Assembly (NCBI GenBank): GCA_965220235.1
Contig: OZ244815.1
Span: 1,612,001 to 1,676,000 of the forward strand
Length of the DNA: 64,000 bases
Reading direction: 5' to 3'
Source: Bin55 sp965220235
GTDB lineage: Bacteria > Pseudomonadota > Gammaproteobacteria > Pseudomonadales > Azotimanducaceae
A program made the position numbers and the translations under genes. This document shows, piece after piece, positions 8,281-17,273 of this stretch. The notes under the pieces are model-generated. The model saw only the letters and a program-made list of their open reading frames with translations. It was not told the DNA's origin and did not search any database. Position 1 is the stretch's first letter; every line of letters begins with the position of its first letter.

Positions 8281-9276
8281 TTGACGCAATATAAGGCATT
8301 TGAAGTAACGAAAGAGGAAGACGGTTCGTTCACTCGCGCGATCGTTGAAAAGAATACGAGCGATCTACCTGAGGGCGATGTGTTGGTTCGTGTCGGCTAT
8401 TCCTCGTTGAACTACAAAGACGCACTATCCGCGACCGGTAATCCAGGCGTTACGCGAAATTACCCGCACACTCCGGGGATTGACGCCGCTGGCGTTGTTG
8501 CTGCTTCCAATGATGCGTCGATCGCTGAAGGCTCTGAAGTGATCGTAATTGGCTTTGACTTGGGTATGAACACGGCTGGCGGTTTCGGCGAATACATCTC
8601 CGTTCCGGCAGGTTGGGTCACGCCGTTACCATCGGGATTGAGTTTGCGTGAAGCAATGATCCTAGGTACCGCGGGTTTCACAGCGGCTCTGTGTGTCCAC
8701 AAACTAGAGGATGCGGGTATGTCAGCAGGCGGTGGTCCTGTTCTAGTGACCGGCGCAACAGGAGGCGTAGGGAGCGTCGCTGTTCGGCTTCTAAGTCAGG
8801 CAGGCTATGAAACCCATGCCGTTACTGGGAAGACTAGCGAGCACGATTTTCTGCGTAATTTAGGCGCTTCGGAAATTCATGATAGAAGTGAGTTCGAGGA
8901 TGAGTCTTCGCGGCCGTTACTTCGAGAAACATGGGGAGGTGTCGTCGATACAGTAGGAGGTGCGATTCTCTTCAATTGTGTCAAAGCGCTAAAGTACGGG
9001 CAAAGTGCAGCCGCGTGTGGTCTCGTGAGTTCGCCGATGATCCCGGCGTCAGTATTCCCGTTCATTCTGCGTCATGTCAATCTTCTAGGAATCGACTCTG
9101 TTGAATTACCGCTTGACCAGAAGAACATCATTTGGTCAAAGCTGGCATCGGATTGGAAGATCGACAAGCTGGAGGACTTCGTTTCACCGTTGACGCTTGA
9201 TACTCTGTCGGATGCGATTGACCGTATTTTGGCAGGCGAGATGGTTGGTCGAGGACTACTTACACACTCGAACTGA
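8281..9276 (+). CDS. acuI: Acrylyl-CoA reductase AcuI/YhdH family (MDR)
   Basis: A 331-residue zinc-free medium-chain reductase of the YhdH/AcuI family: N-terminal GroES-like fold (SSLNYKDALSATG), HTPGIDAAG, and the nucleotide-binding motif VTGATGGVGSVAV. AcuI reduces acryloyl-CoA to propionyl-CoA with NADPH, which detoxifies acrylate from DMSP and lets the product enter propionate metabolism; prpBCD in this window could consume that product (inference). The start is the TTG at 8281, preceded by TAGGAG at a suitable distance. A hairpin follows the stop codon. Confidence 0.85.
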   Translation: MTQYKAFEVTKEEDGSFTRAIVEKNTSDLPEGDVLVRVGYSSLNYKDALSATGNPGVTRNYPHTPGIDAAGVVAASNDASIAEGSEVIVIGFDLGMNTAGGFGEYISVPAGWVTPLPSGLSLREAMILGTAGFTAALCVHKLEDAGMSAGGGPVLVTGATGGVGSVAVRLLSQAGYETHAVTGKTSEHDFLRNLGASEIHDRSEFEDESSRPLLRETWGGVVDTVGGAILFNCVKALKYGQSAAACGLVSSPMIPASVFPFILRHVNLLGIDSVELPLDQKNIIWSKLASDWKIDKLEDFVSPLTLDTLSDAIDRILAGEMVGRGLLTHSN

Positions 9277-9295
9277 CATCCCATATGTGGATGTC
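9275..9295 (+). terminator. Hairpin downstream of acuI
   Basis: GACATCC (9275-9281) and GGATGTC (9289-9295) form a 7-bp stem with a 7-base loop starting at the stop codon of acuI. No strong T-run follows, so it may act as a 3' stabiliser or weak terminator. Confidence 0.4.
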
Positions 9296-9377
9296 GGGTC
9301 ACTGCGAATTCGGCCGGGTTTGCTGGTTGATTAAGCGAATGCGTTAGGGATGAACCGCTGAGACCAGACTTCCGAGG

Positions 9378-9617
9378 TTAGCTGAACTTTCTCAAAATGA
9401 CGCGCGTTGCGATCGTTGGCAACGCGATTGTGAGGATTAGAAGGACTACCATTACGGAAATCAGTATTGTGCTGAAACCTTCGGAATTCGGCTCTATGCC
9501 CATGGCTTGAAACATGATGAACCCGAAGAGCTTGTTAAGAACGAGTAGCGTGCCAACCACGAGTATCGAAAACGTAGCAGTACCCAGCACAAATCCCCTA
9601 ATCCGACTAGAACTCAT
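9378..9617 (-). CDS. Small two-helix membrane protein
   Basis: A 79-residue protein with two long hydrophobic segments (about residues 8-30 and 48-70) joined by a short polar loop (GIEPNSEGF). It has a positively charged N-terminus (MSSSRIRG) and C-terminus. I do not recognise the family. It lies convergent to acuI and upstream of a gene-poor stretch; no operon partner is visible. Confidence 0.6.
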   Translation of the reverse strand: MSSSRIRGFVLGTATFSILVVGTLLVLNKLFGFIMFQAMGIEPNSEGFSTILISVMVVLLILTIALPTIATRVILRKFS

Positions 9618-9919
9618 CTGTTTCCCTTGTTGAAGCGGTACGCACGACGCTGTTGGACCTATTCCACACTGCTTATTTAATATAGTACTGTCGCGAGGTG
9701 ACAGTTTCTAATAGTCTTGACTCGCTCTCAGCAAGATTTTTACGGTTATGCCCAATCGTGCGGCTTAGAGGTGGGTGGTTCGGTAATGCCGTTCGTAAAG
9801 CTCACAGAACGCTAAATTTCAAATCTAATCTTCGATTAGAAATGATTTGAAATTTCGTTTTTGCTCAACTTCTGGTAGATTAATACGCTCTGCTTTGAGC
9901 ATATGGCTCGATACTTGCA
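9618..9919. other. Gene-poor stretch before the IS5-family remnant
   Basis: No convincing coding frame. The left part (9660-9700) is A/T-rich with TTTAATATAGTACTG, which could hold the promoter of the small membrane gene. The right part contains the long AT-rich inverted repeat annotated separately, followed by CGTTTTTGC. No match to a second transposase end was recognised. Confidence 0.5.
9814..9855. repeat. AT-rich nested inverted repeat
   Basis: AAATTTCAAATC (9814-9825) is perfectly repeated as its reverse complement at 9844-9855. Inside lies a second palindrome, CTAATC-TTC-GATTAG (9825-9839). A T-run follows (CGTTTTT). It may be a terminator, a regulatory site, or part of the end of the degraded IS upstream of the transposase fragment. 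Confidence 0.7.
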
Positions 9920-10351
9920 ATGTCCTCAGTGTCCGAAACGCCGTCGATCTTCTCGGAACACGTTTGGATTCGAGACCTTAACACCAAACGACACCGTTAT
10001 CTTGATGCGCTTGATGCGGCGATTCCTTGGCGAAGATTGATTCGAACCTTAAAACCGATCTACCCGACGGGTGAAAGAGGGCGCAATCCCATCCCGCTCG
10101 AAAGCATGATTCGGTTGCATGTGTATCAACTTAGTTGCTCGCTGAGTGATCAGCAGGCGATCGATGACATGGTGGAGAACCGTCTTGTTGAAGTTTTCTG
10201 TGCTTGGGACATAACGCAGCGTTCGTCTCTTCATCGGTCAACGTTGGGTCGTTTTCGTAAACGACTAAAAGCCAACGCTCAGGATACCCTGTTCCAGGAA
10301 ATCGTCGCTGAAGCGCATAGATCTGCCAATTTAGACAGACCGACTCATTAA
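9920..10351 (+). pseudogene. Truncated IS5-family transposase
   Basis: A 143-residue frame matching the N-terminal part of IS5-family transposases (DUF772 region): RHRYLDALDAAIPW, GRNPIPLESMIRLHVYQ and HRSTLGRFRKRL are typical. Complete IS5 transposases run past 300 residues and carry a DDE catalytic domain, which is absent here; the frame ends shortly after the point where that domain should begin, 17 bases from the stop of the convergent antiporter. It is therefore an inactive remnant. No matching inverted terminal repeats were found around it. Confidence 0.85.
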
Positions 10352-10367
10352 TACGTGGATAGTTTGG

Positions 10368-11519
10368 TCAAGCGACGCGCAAGCGGTCAGAAAGCGCTAA
10401 CGGGTTGCGGTAGTTGAGGACAACCATGTAGGTTGAAACCAACATGGTCAAGATCGTCGCCAGCAGAATGACGTGATCGGTTTGTTTACTCAATAACGGA
10501 GATGCCACGAATAAAACCAACAGGGAGAATTCACTGCATTGACCTAAACGAACCCCCACTTCCCAACCAATCGGGCTTCTCACGCGTCTAAGTGCAAGTA
10601 AGTAGCGGAATGCGACCGGTTTCAATGCGAGTAGAACTGCAGCAAGCAACGCAGCTTGCCAGATCGCATCCGGCACGAGCATGATGTCGACCCGAGCGCC
10701 AACGGTAAAGAAAAACAGTATTAGGAAGAAGTCTCGTAAAGGTTCAAGTGTCTCCGCTACGCTCTGAGAAACGGGTGAGTTTGCGAGCGACACGCCGGCG
10801 ATGAATGCGCCGAGTTCGAATCCCAGTCCGCATGCGTGCGCGATGCCAGCAAGTGCAAGACACCAGCCAATATAGAGGAGGAACATGTACTCCGTGAATA
10901 CATCGAACCGCTGCATAAGCGGCCAGATAAGAAACTTCGGACCGATATATGCGACGACGACAAGAAGAGGTCCGGACGCTAACAGTAGCCCGAGATCAAT
11001 ATTGCCTTGTGAACCGACTTGGGCGAATAGGTATAGTGAGACTAAGGCGATAACGGCGAGTAGGTCTTGTAACAGCAAAATGCCAATAACTATTTCGCCG
11101 ATCTTCCTGTGATGAAGAATCGTGCGCGGGAGCAACTTTATTCCCAAGACGGTACTTGAGAACATGAGTGCAACACCGAGTACAACGCTCTCAATCCAAG
11201 TGAAACCGAACACTTGACCCGCGCCGAGTCCCACCACGAAAAACAACAGAGAACTGAGCAGCGCCGCGACAAGTGAGGTGCTGAACATCCCGATGAGTTT
11301 GCTCGGCGGTAGTTCAAGTCCTACGATGAATAGCAGGAACAGAATGCCGATTTCTGATACCTCACTGACAAGTGTGGTATCGCTTATCCAACCTAATGCG
11401 GACGGTCCGAGGACAATGCCGAGGAATACGTAAACGATGATCAATGGTTGACGTATGAACATCGCCAGCGACGCGAGGATGGCCGCGCCGACGAAGATAA
11501 GAATGAAGCTGTCAATCAT
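10368..11519 (-). CDS. CPA2-family cation:proton antiporter
   Basis: A 383-residue polytopic protein (about 11-12 helices) of the monovalent cation:proton antiporter-2 family, with the conserved GILFLLFIVGLEL and GFELGAFIAGVSLANSP segments. It has the membrane domain only: the C-terminal RCK/TrkA-N domain of KefB/KefC is missing, and it is about 200 residues shorter than those. Expected to exchange K+ or Na+ for protons across the inner membrane. It is transcribed in the same direction as the cysI-DUF934 pair, 39 bases downstream of DUF934, possibly by read-through. Confidence 0.88.
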   Translation of the reverse strand: MIDSFILIFVGAAILASLAMFIRQPLIIVYVFLGIVLGPSALGWISDTTLVSEVSEIGILFLLFIVGLELPPSKLIGMFSTSLVAALLSSLLFFVVGLGAGQVFGFTWIESVVLGVALMFSSTVLGIKLLPRTILHHRKIGEIVIGILLLQDLLAVIALVSLYLFAQVGSQGNIDLGLLLASGPLLVVVAYIGPKFLIWPLMQRFDVFTEYMFLLYIGWCLALAGIAHACGLGFELGAFIAGVSLANSPVSQSVAETLEPLRDFFLILFFFTVGARVDIMLVPDAIWQAALLAAVLLALKPVAFRYLLALRRVRSPIGWEVGVRLGQCSEFSLLVLFVASPLLSKQTDHVILLATILTMLVSTYMVVLNYRNPLALSDRLRVA

Positions 11520-11558
11520 CGTCGCTATATCGTACGATGGAATGCAATGACGCGGTGC

Positions 11559-12026
11559 TTAGCGGTTGTGCTTTCGGCGATATGCCGGTTCCGGTTGAAT
11601 GACGGAACCTTGGTAAAAATCGCTCATACTCGCCATGCATTGAATGGCGGTTTTGGCGGCCAACTCACTCTCAAGTACGAATGCATCGAACCCGCACCGA
11701 CGCATGAACGGTGTCAGGTCCGGCTGAACCTCGCCAATTGCTCGCAACTCACCTTTAAAACCATAGCGATTACGCATGAGCGTCCCGAGCGATAAACCAC
11801 GCCCGTCTGCAAACATGGGAAAGTGGACTGCTACGAGATCTAGACCAGCTAGACTGTCCCCAAAATCATCAACTTCGATATCGCCGTCGACCCAAGCTCC
11901 GTTCGCGTTGGTAATCGCCAACTGATGGATAGGTACAATCGCATTAGCAGGTACGTAGTCCGGAATCGTCTCGATAAACTGCCATGTATCGTTGACGATT
12001 TGCTGGTCCTTAACCAGCACGGGCAT
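11559..12026 (-). CDS. DUF934 protein linked to sulfite reduction
   Basis: A 155-residue DUF934 protein beginning MPVLVKDQQIVNDTWQ. This family is almost always encoded right after cysI and is annotated as a probable partner in sulfite reduction; its biochemical role is unproven. The chosen ATG (12026) overlaps the last 17 bases of cysI; a longer frame from 12086 would only read antisense-like residues within cysI. The short C-terminal segment is basic. Confidence 0.88.
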   Translation of the reverse strand: MPVLVKDQQIVNDTWQFIETIPDYVPANAIVPIHQLAITNANGAWVDGDIEVDDFGDSLAGLDLVAVHFPMFADGRGLSLGTLMRNRYGFKGELRAIGEVQPDLTPFMRRCGFDAFVLESELAAKTAIQCMASMSDFYQGSVIQPEPAYRRKHNR

Positions 12027-13695
12027 ATGTCTGACTCTCAGATTCTTGTATATAGACGCGGTCTTTGAACGGGTCCATTCCAACACGACGATAACAGCTC
12101 AAGAACGTCTCACCCTCAGCACGGTAATCGACATATACGTCAAGCAATCGTTCGATGACACCGACTACTTCGCTCCGTGAGAATGACGGTCCAATGATCT
12201 TACCAAGTGATGCGCTGTTCGTCGCATTACCCCCCAACGAGATTTGATAGAACTCATCGCCTCGTTTATCGACGCCTAAGATGCCAATATGACCTACGTG
12301 GTGATGCCCACAAGCATTCATGCAGCCGGAAATGTTCAGGTCAAGTGGACCGAGATCGTGCAGGTAGTCGTAATCGTCAAATCGTTGCAGTATTTCTTCT
12401 GCAACAGGGATCGACTTCGCGTTTGCCAATGAGCAGTAATCGCCACCCGGGCAGCAGATCACATCCGTTAATAGTCCTTGATTGGCAGACGCTAGACCTT
12501 CCGCACGCGCAAGTTGGTATAGCTCGAACAATTGATGTTGAGGCACATCCGGTAGGACGAAATTCTGCTCGTGACTGATACGAATCTCACCGAACCCGAA
12601 GGTTTCTGACCAATCAGCGACGGCGTCCATTTGAACATCTGTCACGTCTCCCGGCGGGATTCCAGTAGCTTTGGTTGAGAGCGTGACGATCGCGTAATTT
12701 GTTTGTTTGTGTTCAGCGACGTTTTGTTGAATCCACTGATTGAACGTTGGATCCTCGAGACGCTGAGACGCTAAAGTCGAAGAAGCGTCTGGTACGGTCG
12801 GGTAATCAGTTGGGTCAAAACACTCAACGATTCGATCGATCTCATCCTGTGTTAATTCTTGTGGATTACCTTTAATGAGTTCCCATTCAGCGTCCACTTT
12901 TTCGCCAAAGACTTCTGGAGACATGGCTTTCACAAGAATCTTTATGCGTGCTTTGTACTTATTGTCACGCCGTCCATATCGGTTATAGACACGCAAAATC
13001 GCTTCAACGTAAGTAAGTAGATGTTTCTCGGGCAAGTTTTTACGAATTAATGCACCAATTGCAGGAGTTCGGCCAAGTCCGCCGCCGACGTAGACGTCAA
13101 AGGCGGTTTGTCCGCTCTCGTCCAAGTGCAACTGAATGCCGATATCATGAACAGCGATCGCTGCTCGATCGCTATCCGCACCATTCAACGCGATCTTGAA
13201 TTTTCGAGGAAGCCACTCAAATTCAGGGTGATATGTCGACCATTGCCGCAGCATCTCTGCATACGGTCTTGCATCGATTTGCTCATCAGCCGCGACGCCT
13301 GCGAATTGGTCGGTCGTGACGTTGCGTACACAGCTACCGCTAGTCTGAATCGCGTGCATACTGACGTCGGCGAGTTCTGCGAGGATATCAGGTACTTCTG
13401 CAAGCTCAGGCCAGTTCAGTTGCATGTTCTGACGCGTGCTGAGGTGACCATAGCCTTTGTCATAATCCCGCGAAATCGACGCGAGCTTGCGCAACTGCGT
13501 CGCATTCAGTGTTCCATACGGCACTGCGATTCGCAGCATCGGCGCGAGTCGTTGAATATAGAGACCGTTACGCAAGCGCAGTTGTTGGAACACATCATCA
13601 GGGATTTCGCCGGCGAGAAAACGGTCGGTTTGGTTGCGGTATTGCGCAACTCGTTCCTTTAGGAACTTGTGGTCAAATTCGTCGTATTGGTACAT
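12010..13695 (-). CDS. cysI: Sulfite reductase (ferredoxin/NADPH hemoprotein type)
   Basis: A 561-residue siroheme/[4Fe-4S] reductase that converts sulfite to sulfide. The two duplicated ferrodoxin-like/siroheme halves are present; the cluster and siroheme cysteines appear in VICCPGGDYCSLAN and ISGCMNACGHHHVG, and the substrate-side GSCVRNVT and YGHLSTRQN motifs are intact. I chose the ATG at 13695 over a GTG two codons upstream. No cysJ flavoprotein is next to it, so electrons probably come from ferredoxin or another carrier. It leads a cysI-DUF934 operon, likely controlled by the CysB encoded at 54443. Confidence 0.93.
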   Translation of the reverse strand: MYQYDEFDHKFLKERVAQYRNQTDRFLAGEIPDDVFQQLRLRNGLYIQRLAPMLRIAVPYGTLNATQLRKLASISRDYDKGYGHLSTRQNMQLNWPELAEVPDILAELADVSMHAIQTSGSCVRNVTTDQFAGVAADEQIDARPYAEMLRQWSTYHPEFEWLPRKFKIALNGADSDRAAIAVHDIGIQLHLDESGQTAFDVYVGGGLGRTPAIGALIRKNLPEKHLLTYVEAILRVYNRYGRRDNKYKARIKILVKAMSPEVFGEKVDAEWELIKGNPQELTQDEIDRIVECFDPTDYPTVPDASSTLASQRLEDPTFNQWIQQNVAEHKQTNYAIVTLSTKATGIPPGDVTDVQMDAVADWSETFGFGEIRISHEQNFVLPDVPQHQLFELYQLARAEGLASANQGLLTDVICCPGGDYCSLANAKSIPVAEEILQRFDDYDYLHDLGPLDLNISGCMNACGHHHVGHIGILGVDKRGDEFYQISLGGNATNSASLGKIIGPSFSRSEVVGVIERLLDVYVDYRAEGETFLSCYRRVGMDPFKDRVYIQESESQTYARAG

Positions 13696-14070
13696 CGTCA
13701 CGCCTACGGTTGACGTAAGTCAACCGTGTATTGGCTTTTAATTGAGGCGCAAGCGCCTTCATAAGGGCATTCGGGAGGAGTGTATTATGCGATAAGCTTA
13801 TATGAACGCGACGGGCTTATACAAATAAGAGGGTGAATGCCCAGACCCCTGTGCGATAATTTGTGAGTTAACTGCGTCCACACAACCGGCGTTGTGTGTC
13901 TCACTGAGTGAGGTGGTTATCTAGGCCATTCACGCATGTGTCGATTTAAGCGATTTCGCGCTGCAAATGTCGCCACTTTTTGCCCTAAGGGCGTTTGCTG
14001 ATTTTCGCTTGATTTTGATCTCGTGCTTGGTGCTTCGTCTTCGTAACAACTGAGTCCGGGGGATAGCGTT
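13696..14070. promoter_or_regulatory. Divergent intergenic region between cysI and phyH genes
   Basis: About 370 bases with no coding frame, holding promoters for both directions. It contains ACGGTTGAC-GTAA-GTCAACCGT (13706-13727) just upstream of the cysI start, AGGCGC-AA-GCGCCT (13745-13758), ACACAAC-CGGC-GTTGTGT (13880-13897) and CTCAC-TGA-GTGAG (13900-13912). The first overlaps the likely ribosome-binding region of cysI. GGGGGATA precedes the TTG start of the first PhyH gene. Confidence 0.6.
13706..13727 (-). promoter_or_regulatory. Palindrome at the 5' end of cysI
   Basis: A perfect 9-bp inverted repeat with a 4-base centre, ending 10 bases upstream of the cysI start codon. In mRNA it would place the ribosome-binding region in or beside a stem; as DNA it could be an operator. 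Which applies cannot be decided from sequence. Confidence 0.5.
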
Positions 14071-15135
14071 TTGGAGATCGGCGATTGGAAATCAACAGGT
14101 TCGGTCGCACCGCTTTACAAGGAACTCGCTCAGCTGGATTTGTTGAGCAACATCACGGAACTTGAAGCGTTCGGTTTCACAGTCGTGCCACCTGAGAAGG
14201 TTGGACCACCAGATTTCTGTGAGGCGGTCAAAGCCGCCCTTGAACGTACGATGTTACGACGATATGGCGACGATGGCTTGTCCGTAGAGCGTTGGTCCAA
14301 CGTTAACGACATTCAGCGGTTCATGTTGTGGGAAGATCAGATTTTCGAGAAGCTAACGTACAACCCCGCTGGTTTAGGGCTCGCGCAGTGGCTACTAGGT
14401 ACCGATTGCATTCTCAGTCTCTGTGCGGCATGGGTCAAAGGTCCAGGTGAGGTTCGTACGGGTATTCATGGCGACTATCTAGATCCAGCACTACAGGCGC
14501 AGCCTGAGCAAGTCAATAACTGCAACATGCATTTCATGTTAACGGACTACACAAAGGACGATGGATCTATTTCCTTCGTACCTGGTAGTCACAAGTGGCG
14601 ACGCCAAGTTACACCAGATGATGCCAAGTATTGGGCGGACCGCGCAGTGGCAGTAGAGGCGCCACAAGGCTCAATGGTGATCTGGGGTAATCACACGTGG
14701 CATGGGTCGTATCCCAAGAAAACACCCGGATTGAGAATGACGCTGCAATGCGAATATATGCGTCGGCGGCGACAGGCAGAAGAAGCGTATCGCGAAACCG
14801 TAACGCAGGAAGCACTCGACCGCAATCCAGTCCGATTCGCAGGACTCATGGATGTCTACAGTCTATTCCCATTTGGTGCTAGCGATTGGGATATCGAACG
14901 AGTCTCCAAAGCTGAGGTAGGCGCGAAGAGTGGCCAGAATCTGGAATCGTATCGAAGTCTCTTTGACACGGAACCCGCACTCGGTAAAACGACGCTCCGG
15001 CCGAAATACGACTACATGCGACATGATGGCGTGATGACGTCACAGCGGAACGCAAGTCGAATCCGTCGCGAACAGAAAGCCTCGGAAGAGAAAGAACGTG
15101 TGGAACCGGTAAAAGAAACGGCAACCGCGAAATGA
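14071..15135 (+). CDS. Phytanoyl-CoA dioxygenase (PhyH) family protein, first of a pair
   Basis: A 354-residue Fe(II)/2-oxoglutarate oxygenase of the PhyH family. The iron facial triad is visible as HGD (H133, D135) and H211 (TWHGSY), with R222 placed to bind 2-oxoglutarate. The family hydroxylates or halogenates small molecules and acyl chains; substrate unknown. The TTG start follows GGGGGATAGCG. The stop overlaps the start of a second PhyH gene (ATGA) and an NAD-dependent epimerase follows, suggesting a short pathway. The C-terminal 40 residues are K/E/R-rich and lie outside the fold. Confidence 0.9.
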   Translation: MEIGDWKSTGSVAPLYKELAQLDLLSNITELEAFGFTVVPPEKVGPPDFCEAVKAALERTMLRRYGDDGLSVERWSNVNDIQRFMLWEDQIFEKLTYNPAGLGLAQWLLGTDCILSLCAAWVKGPGEVRTGIHGDYLDPALQAQPEQVNNCNMHFMLTDYTKDDGSISFVPGSHKWRRQVTPDDAKYWADRAVAVEAPQGSMVIWGNHTWHGSYPKKTPGLRMTLQCEYMRRRRQAEEAYRETVTQEALDRNPVRFAGLMDVYSLFPFGASDWDIERVSKAEVGAKSGQNLESYRSLFDTEPALGKTTLRPKYDYMRHDGVMTSQRNASRIRREQKASEEKERVEPVKETATAK

Positions 15136-16013
15136 AACAACCAGAGCAAGAACGTGAAGGACCACAGATCATCGCTGGTCTGAACATTCCAGAGCGCGTT
15201 GATCAGATTTTGGATCAGGGATACACGATTGTTGAGGATTTCATCTCGTCCGAGGAAGTCGAGAAGATTCGTGAAGCGTTCATGTCTGAGGTCCATATCA
15301 CCGAAATGCGTGCGATTGGTACCCAAACAGGCAGGACCTGGCGTGCGCACAATCTCCTTGCTAAGACGCGAGCAGTCGACTACCTGTTCCTAGACAAGCG
15401 AGTTCGAGCACTCGTTGAAGGTGTACTAGGACCTCGAACACAGATCAATGTCACCACTTTGTTTAATGTGCTGCCTGGTGAAACTAGACAGTACCTTCAC
15501 CAGGATGATGGCTTGTGGCCGATTCCGAGACCACACCCAAGTTTCGTATGCAACGCATTGATCGCATTGGACGATTTTGAAATTGAGAACGGTGCTACGC
15601 ACATCGTGCCTTACAGCCACCGGTGGTATGACAGACGCCCGGATCAATCAATCGACACGTTGCAAGTTGAAATGAAATCGGGCACGATGTTGATGTGGGA
15701 AGGCGCGCTGTGGCATGGCGGCGGTGCGAACGTATCAAAAGATCAGGAGCGACTCGGCTTTTTCATGAGTCATCAAGTCGCGTATCTTCGACCGCAAGAA
15801 ATCCAACTGGTGTCCGTTCCTCGTGAAGAAGTACGCAAAATGCCCGAGAAATTGCAGCGGTTATTAGGATATCACCGGTTTGGATTGGGCGTCGATGGTC
15901 GCGACCCGATTGACGTGATCAACGACGACGTCTATGTTCACGAATCGGCAAAGCTCGCAGAAGATTGGTACGCTGACTACAGAAACGAAGCTGAACATTC
16001 TGCCGACACGTAA
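15132..16013 (+). CDS. Phytanoyl-CoA dioxygenase (PhyH) family protein, second of a pair
   Basis: A 293-residue Fe(II)/2-oxoglutarate oxygenase. Metal and cosubstrate residues: H123 and D125 (YLHQDD), H195 (LWHGGG), R207. It differs widely from its upstream neighbour (HQD against HGD, different flanks), so the pair is not a recent duplication. Translation is coupled to the first gene by an ATGA overlap, so the two enzymes may act on the same compound in sequence or as a hetero-oligomer (inference). Confidence 0.9.
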   Translation: MKQPEQEREGPQIIAGLNIPERVDQILDQGYTIVEDFISSEEVEKIREAFMSEVHITEMRAIGTQTGRTWRAHNLLAKTRAVDYLFLDKRVRALVEGVLGPRTQINVTTLFNVLPGETRQYLHQDDGLWPIPRPHPSFVCNALIALDDFEIENGATHIVPYSHRWYDRRPDQSIDTLQVEMKSGTMLMWEGALWHGGGANVSKDQERLGFFMSHQVAYLRPQEIQLVSVPREEVRKMPEKLQRLLGYHRFGLGVDGRDPIDVINDDVYVHESAKLAEDWYADYRNEAEHSADT

Positions 16014-16080
16014 TTCCGAATCCAAAATTCGACTCTCCTAAACCTCACACAAATCTGAACTCTGAACTCTAAGGAATGCT

Positions 16081-17205
16081 ATGCCTGCAATTAGTCAATC
16101 ATTAGGACCCGTAGCTGTTACTGGCTGTTCGGGCTTTACCGGTGGCCACATGGTTCGCGAATTAGCTCTGCATGGTTATCAAGTTCGTGCTTGTATCCGC
16201 GATGCAAGCAGCTGGCGCGGTCAAGATGCGGTGAATTACCTTTCTTCGCTTCGAAACGTTGAAATCACTGACGGCTGCGACTTATTTATTGAAGGTTCTT
16301 ATGACGATGCGTTTGCCGGCTGTAGTGCCGTATTTCACGTCGCGGCGGTTCTCGGTAATTCCGCAGACGGAAAGTCCCAACCGCTAGGCTCCGGTGATGT
16401 TCCGACCGACATTTACGATGGTGGCTTGAAAGGCACGCAAAACGTCATCGATTCGATTAATCGCACGACATCAGTTCGACGATTGGTGTATACAAGCTCG
16501 ATGGCGGCAGTAGCGGGTCGTCGAGCCACGACGGTAACAGCTGGTTATGAATGGACCGAAAACGATTGGGCTTCTGACGGCGTCGATGAACAACGTTGGC
16601 AGCATCCGGCAAACTCATATGCACGCAGCAAAGTTGAAACCGAGCAGCTCATCACGCAAGCTGGAGTAGCGAGCGGTGGGCGTTGGGATGCCGTGACCAT
16701 GTGTCCGGCGATGATCTGCGGTCCGGTTTTGTTTAAGGCACAAGTCGGGCAGTGGATCGAACAAATTGGGCGGATGGCGAACAATGAAGGTCCTAATTGG
16801 CCGTCTCCATATGACATGTACTACAACATCATCGATGTTCGAGATCTCGTCAAAGCGCATCGACTGGCAGCGGAAATCGAGATTGACCACTCGACGACCA
16901 AAGGCGGACCTCGTTATCTAATGCATGGATCCGGCGGTCGCTCGACCCTGTTATTCAGTGAGGAAGTCCGCGGGATCATTCACGAGTACTTTCCGTCGTT
17001 TCAATTGGCGCTTCCACAACCCGTACCAAGTCGTGAAGACGACCCGGATTCAGACGGTAAACCTGCGGTACCCACTGCGGTGAACGATTGCAAGAAGGCT
17101 AAAGAAATTCTCGGAGCGACCATACGTCCCATTGATGACACGATTCGTGCTGTGGTGGAAACTTCAATCGAACTTGGGGTTATCGAGCCAAAACTCGCAG
17201 CCTAG
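16081..17205 (+). CDS. NAD(P)-dependent epimerase/dehydratase (extended SDR)
   Basis: A 374-residue extended SDR. The Rossmann motif reads VTGCSGFTGGH (13-23), VYTSSMAA carries the catalytic serine region, and YARSK is the catalytic Tyr-Lys pair. It resembles dihydroflavonol 4-reductase/cinnamoyl-CoA reductase-type enzymes more than sugar epimerases. It begins 67 bases after the PhyH pair in the same direction and is likely co-transcribed, so it could reduce or oxidise the hydroxylated product (inference). Confidence 0.85.
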   Translation: MPAISQSLGPVAVTGCSGFTGGHMVRELALHGYQVRACIRDASSWRGQDAVNYLSSLRNVEITDGCDLFIEGSYDDAFAGCSAVFHVAAVLGNSADGKSQPLGSGDVPTDIYDGGLKGTQNVIDSINRTTSVRRLVYTSSMAAVAGRRATTVTAGYEWTENDWASDGVDEQRWQHPANSYARSKVETEQLITQAGVASGGRWDAVTMCPAMICGPVLFKAQVGQWIEQIGRMANNEGPNWPSPYDMYYNIIDVRDLVKAHRLAAEIEIDHSTTKGGPRYLMHGSGGRSTLLFSEEVRGIIHEYFPSFQLALPQPVPSREDDPDSDGKPAVPTAVNDCKKAKEILGATIRPIDDTIRAVVETSIELGVIEPKLAA

Positions 17206-17273
17206 CGTCCGAGAGAATCGTTGCATTCTCGAACAACACGCGCCGAGTTGCAGAGGATGAGCAGCATCGTCGC

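Noticed and set aside
13108..13662. Plus-strand frame of 184 codons opposite cysI
   Set aside because: Antisense to a well-supported sulfite reductase; no protein-family pattern.
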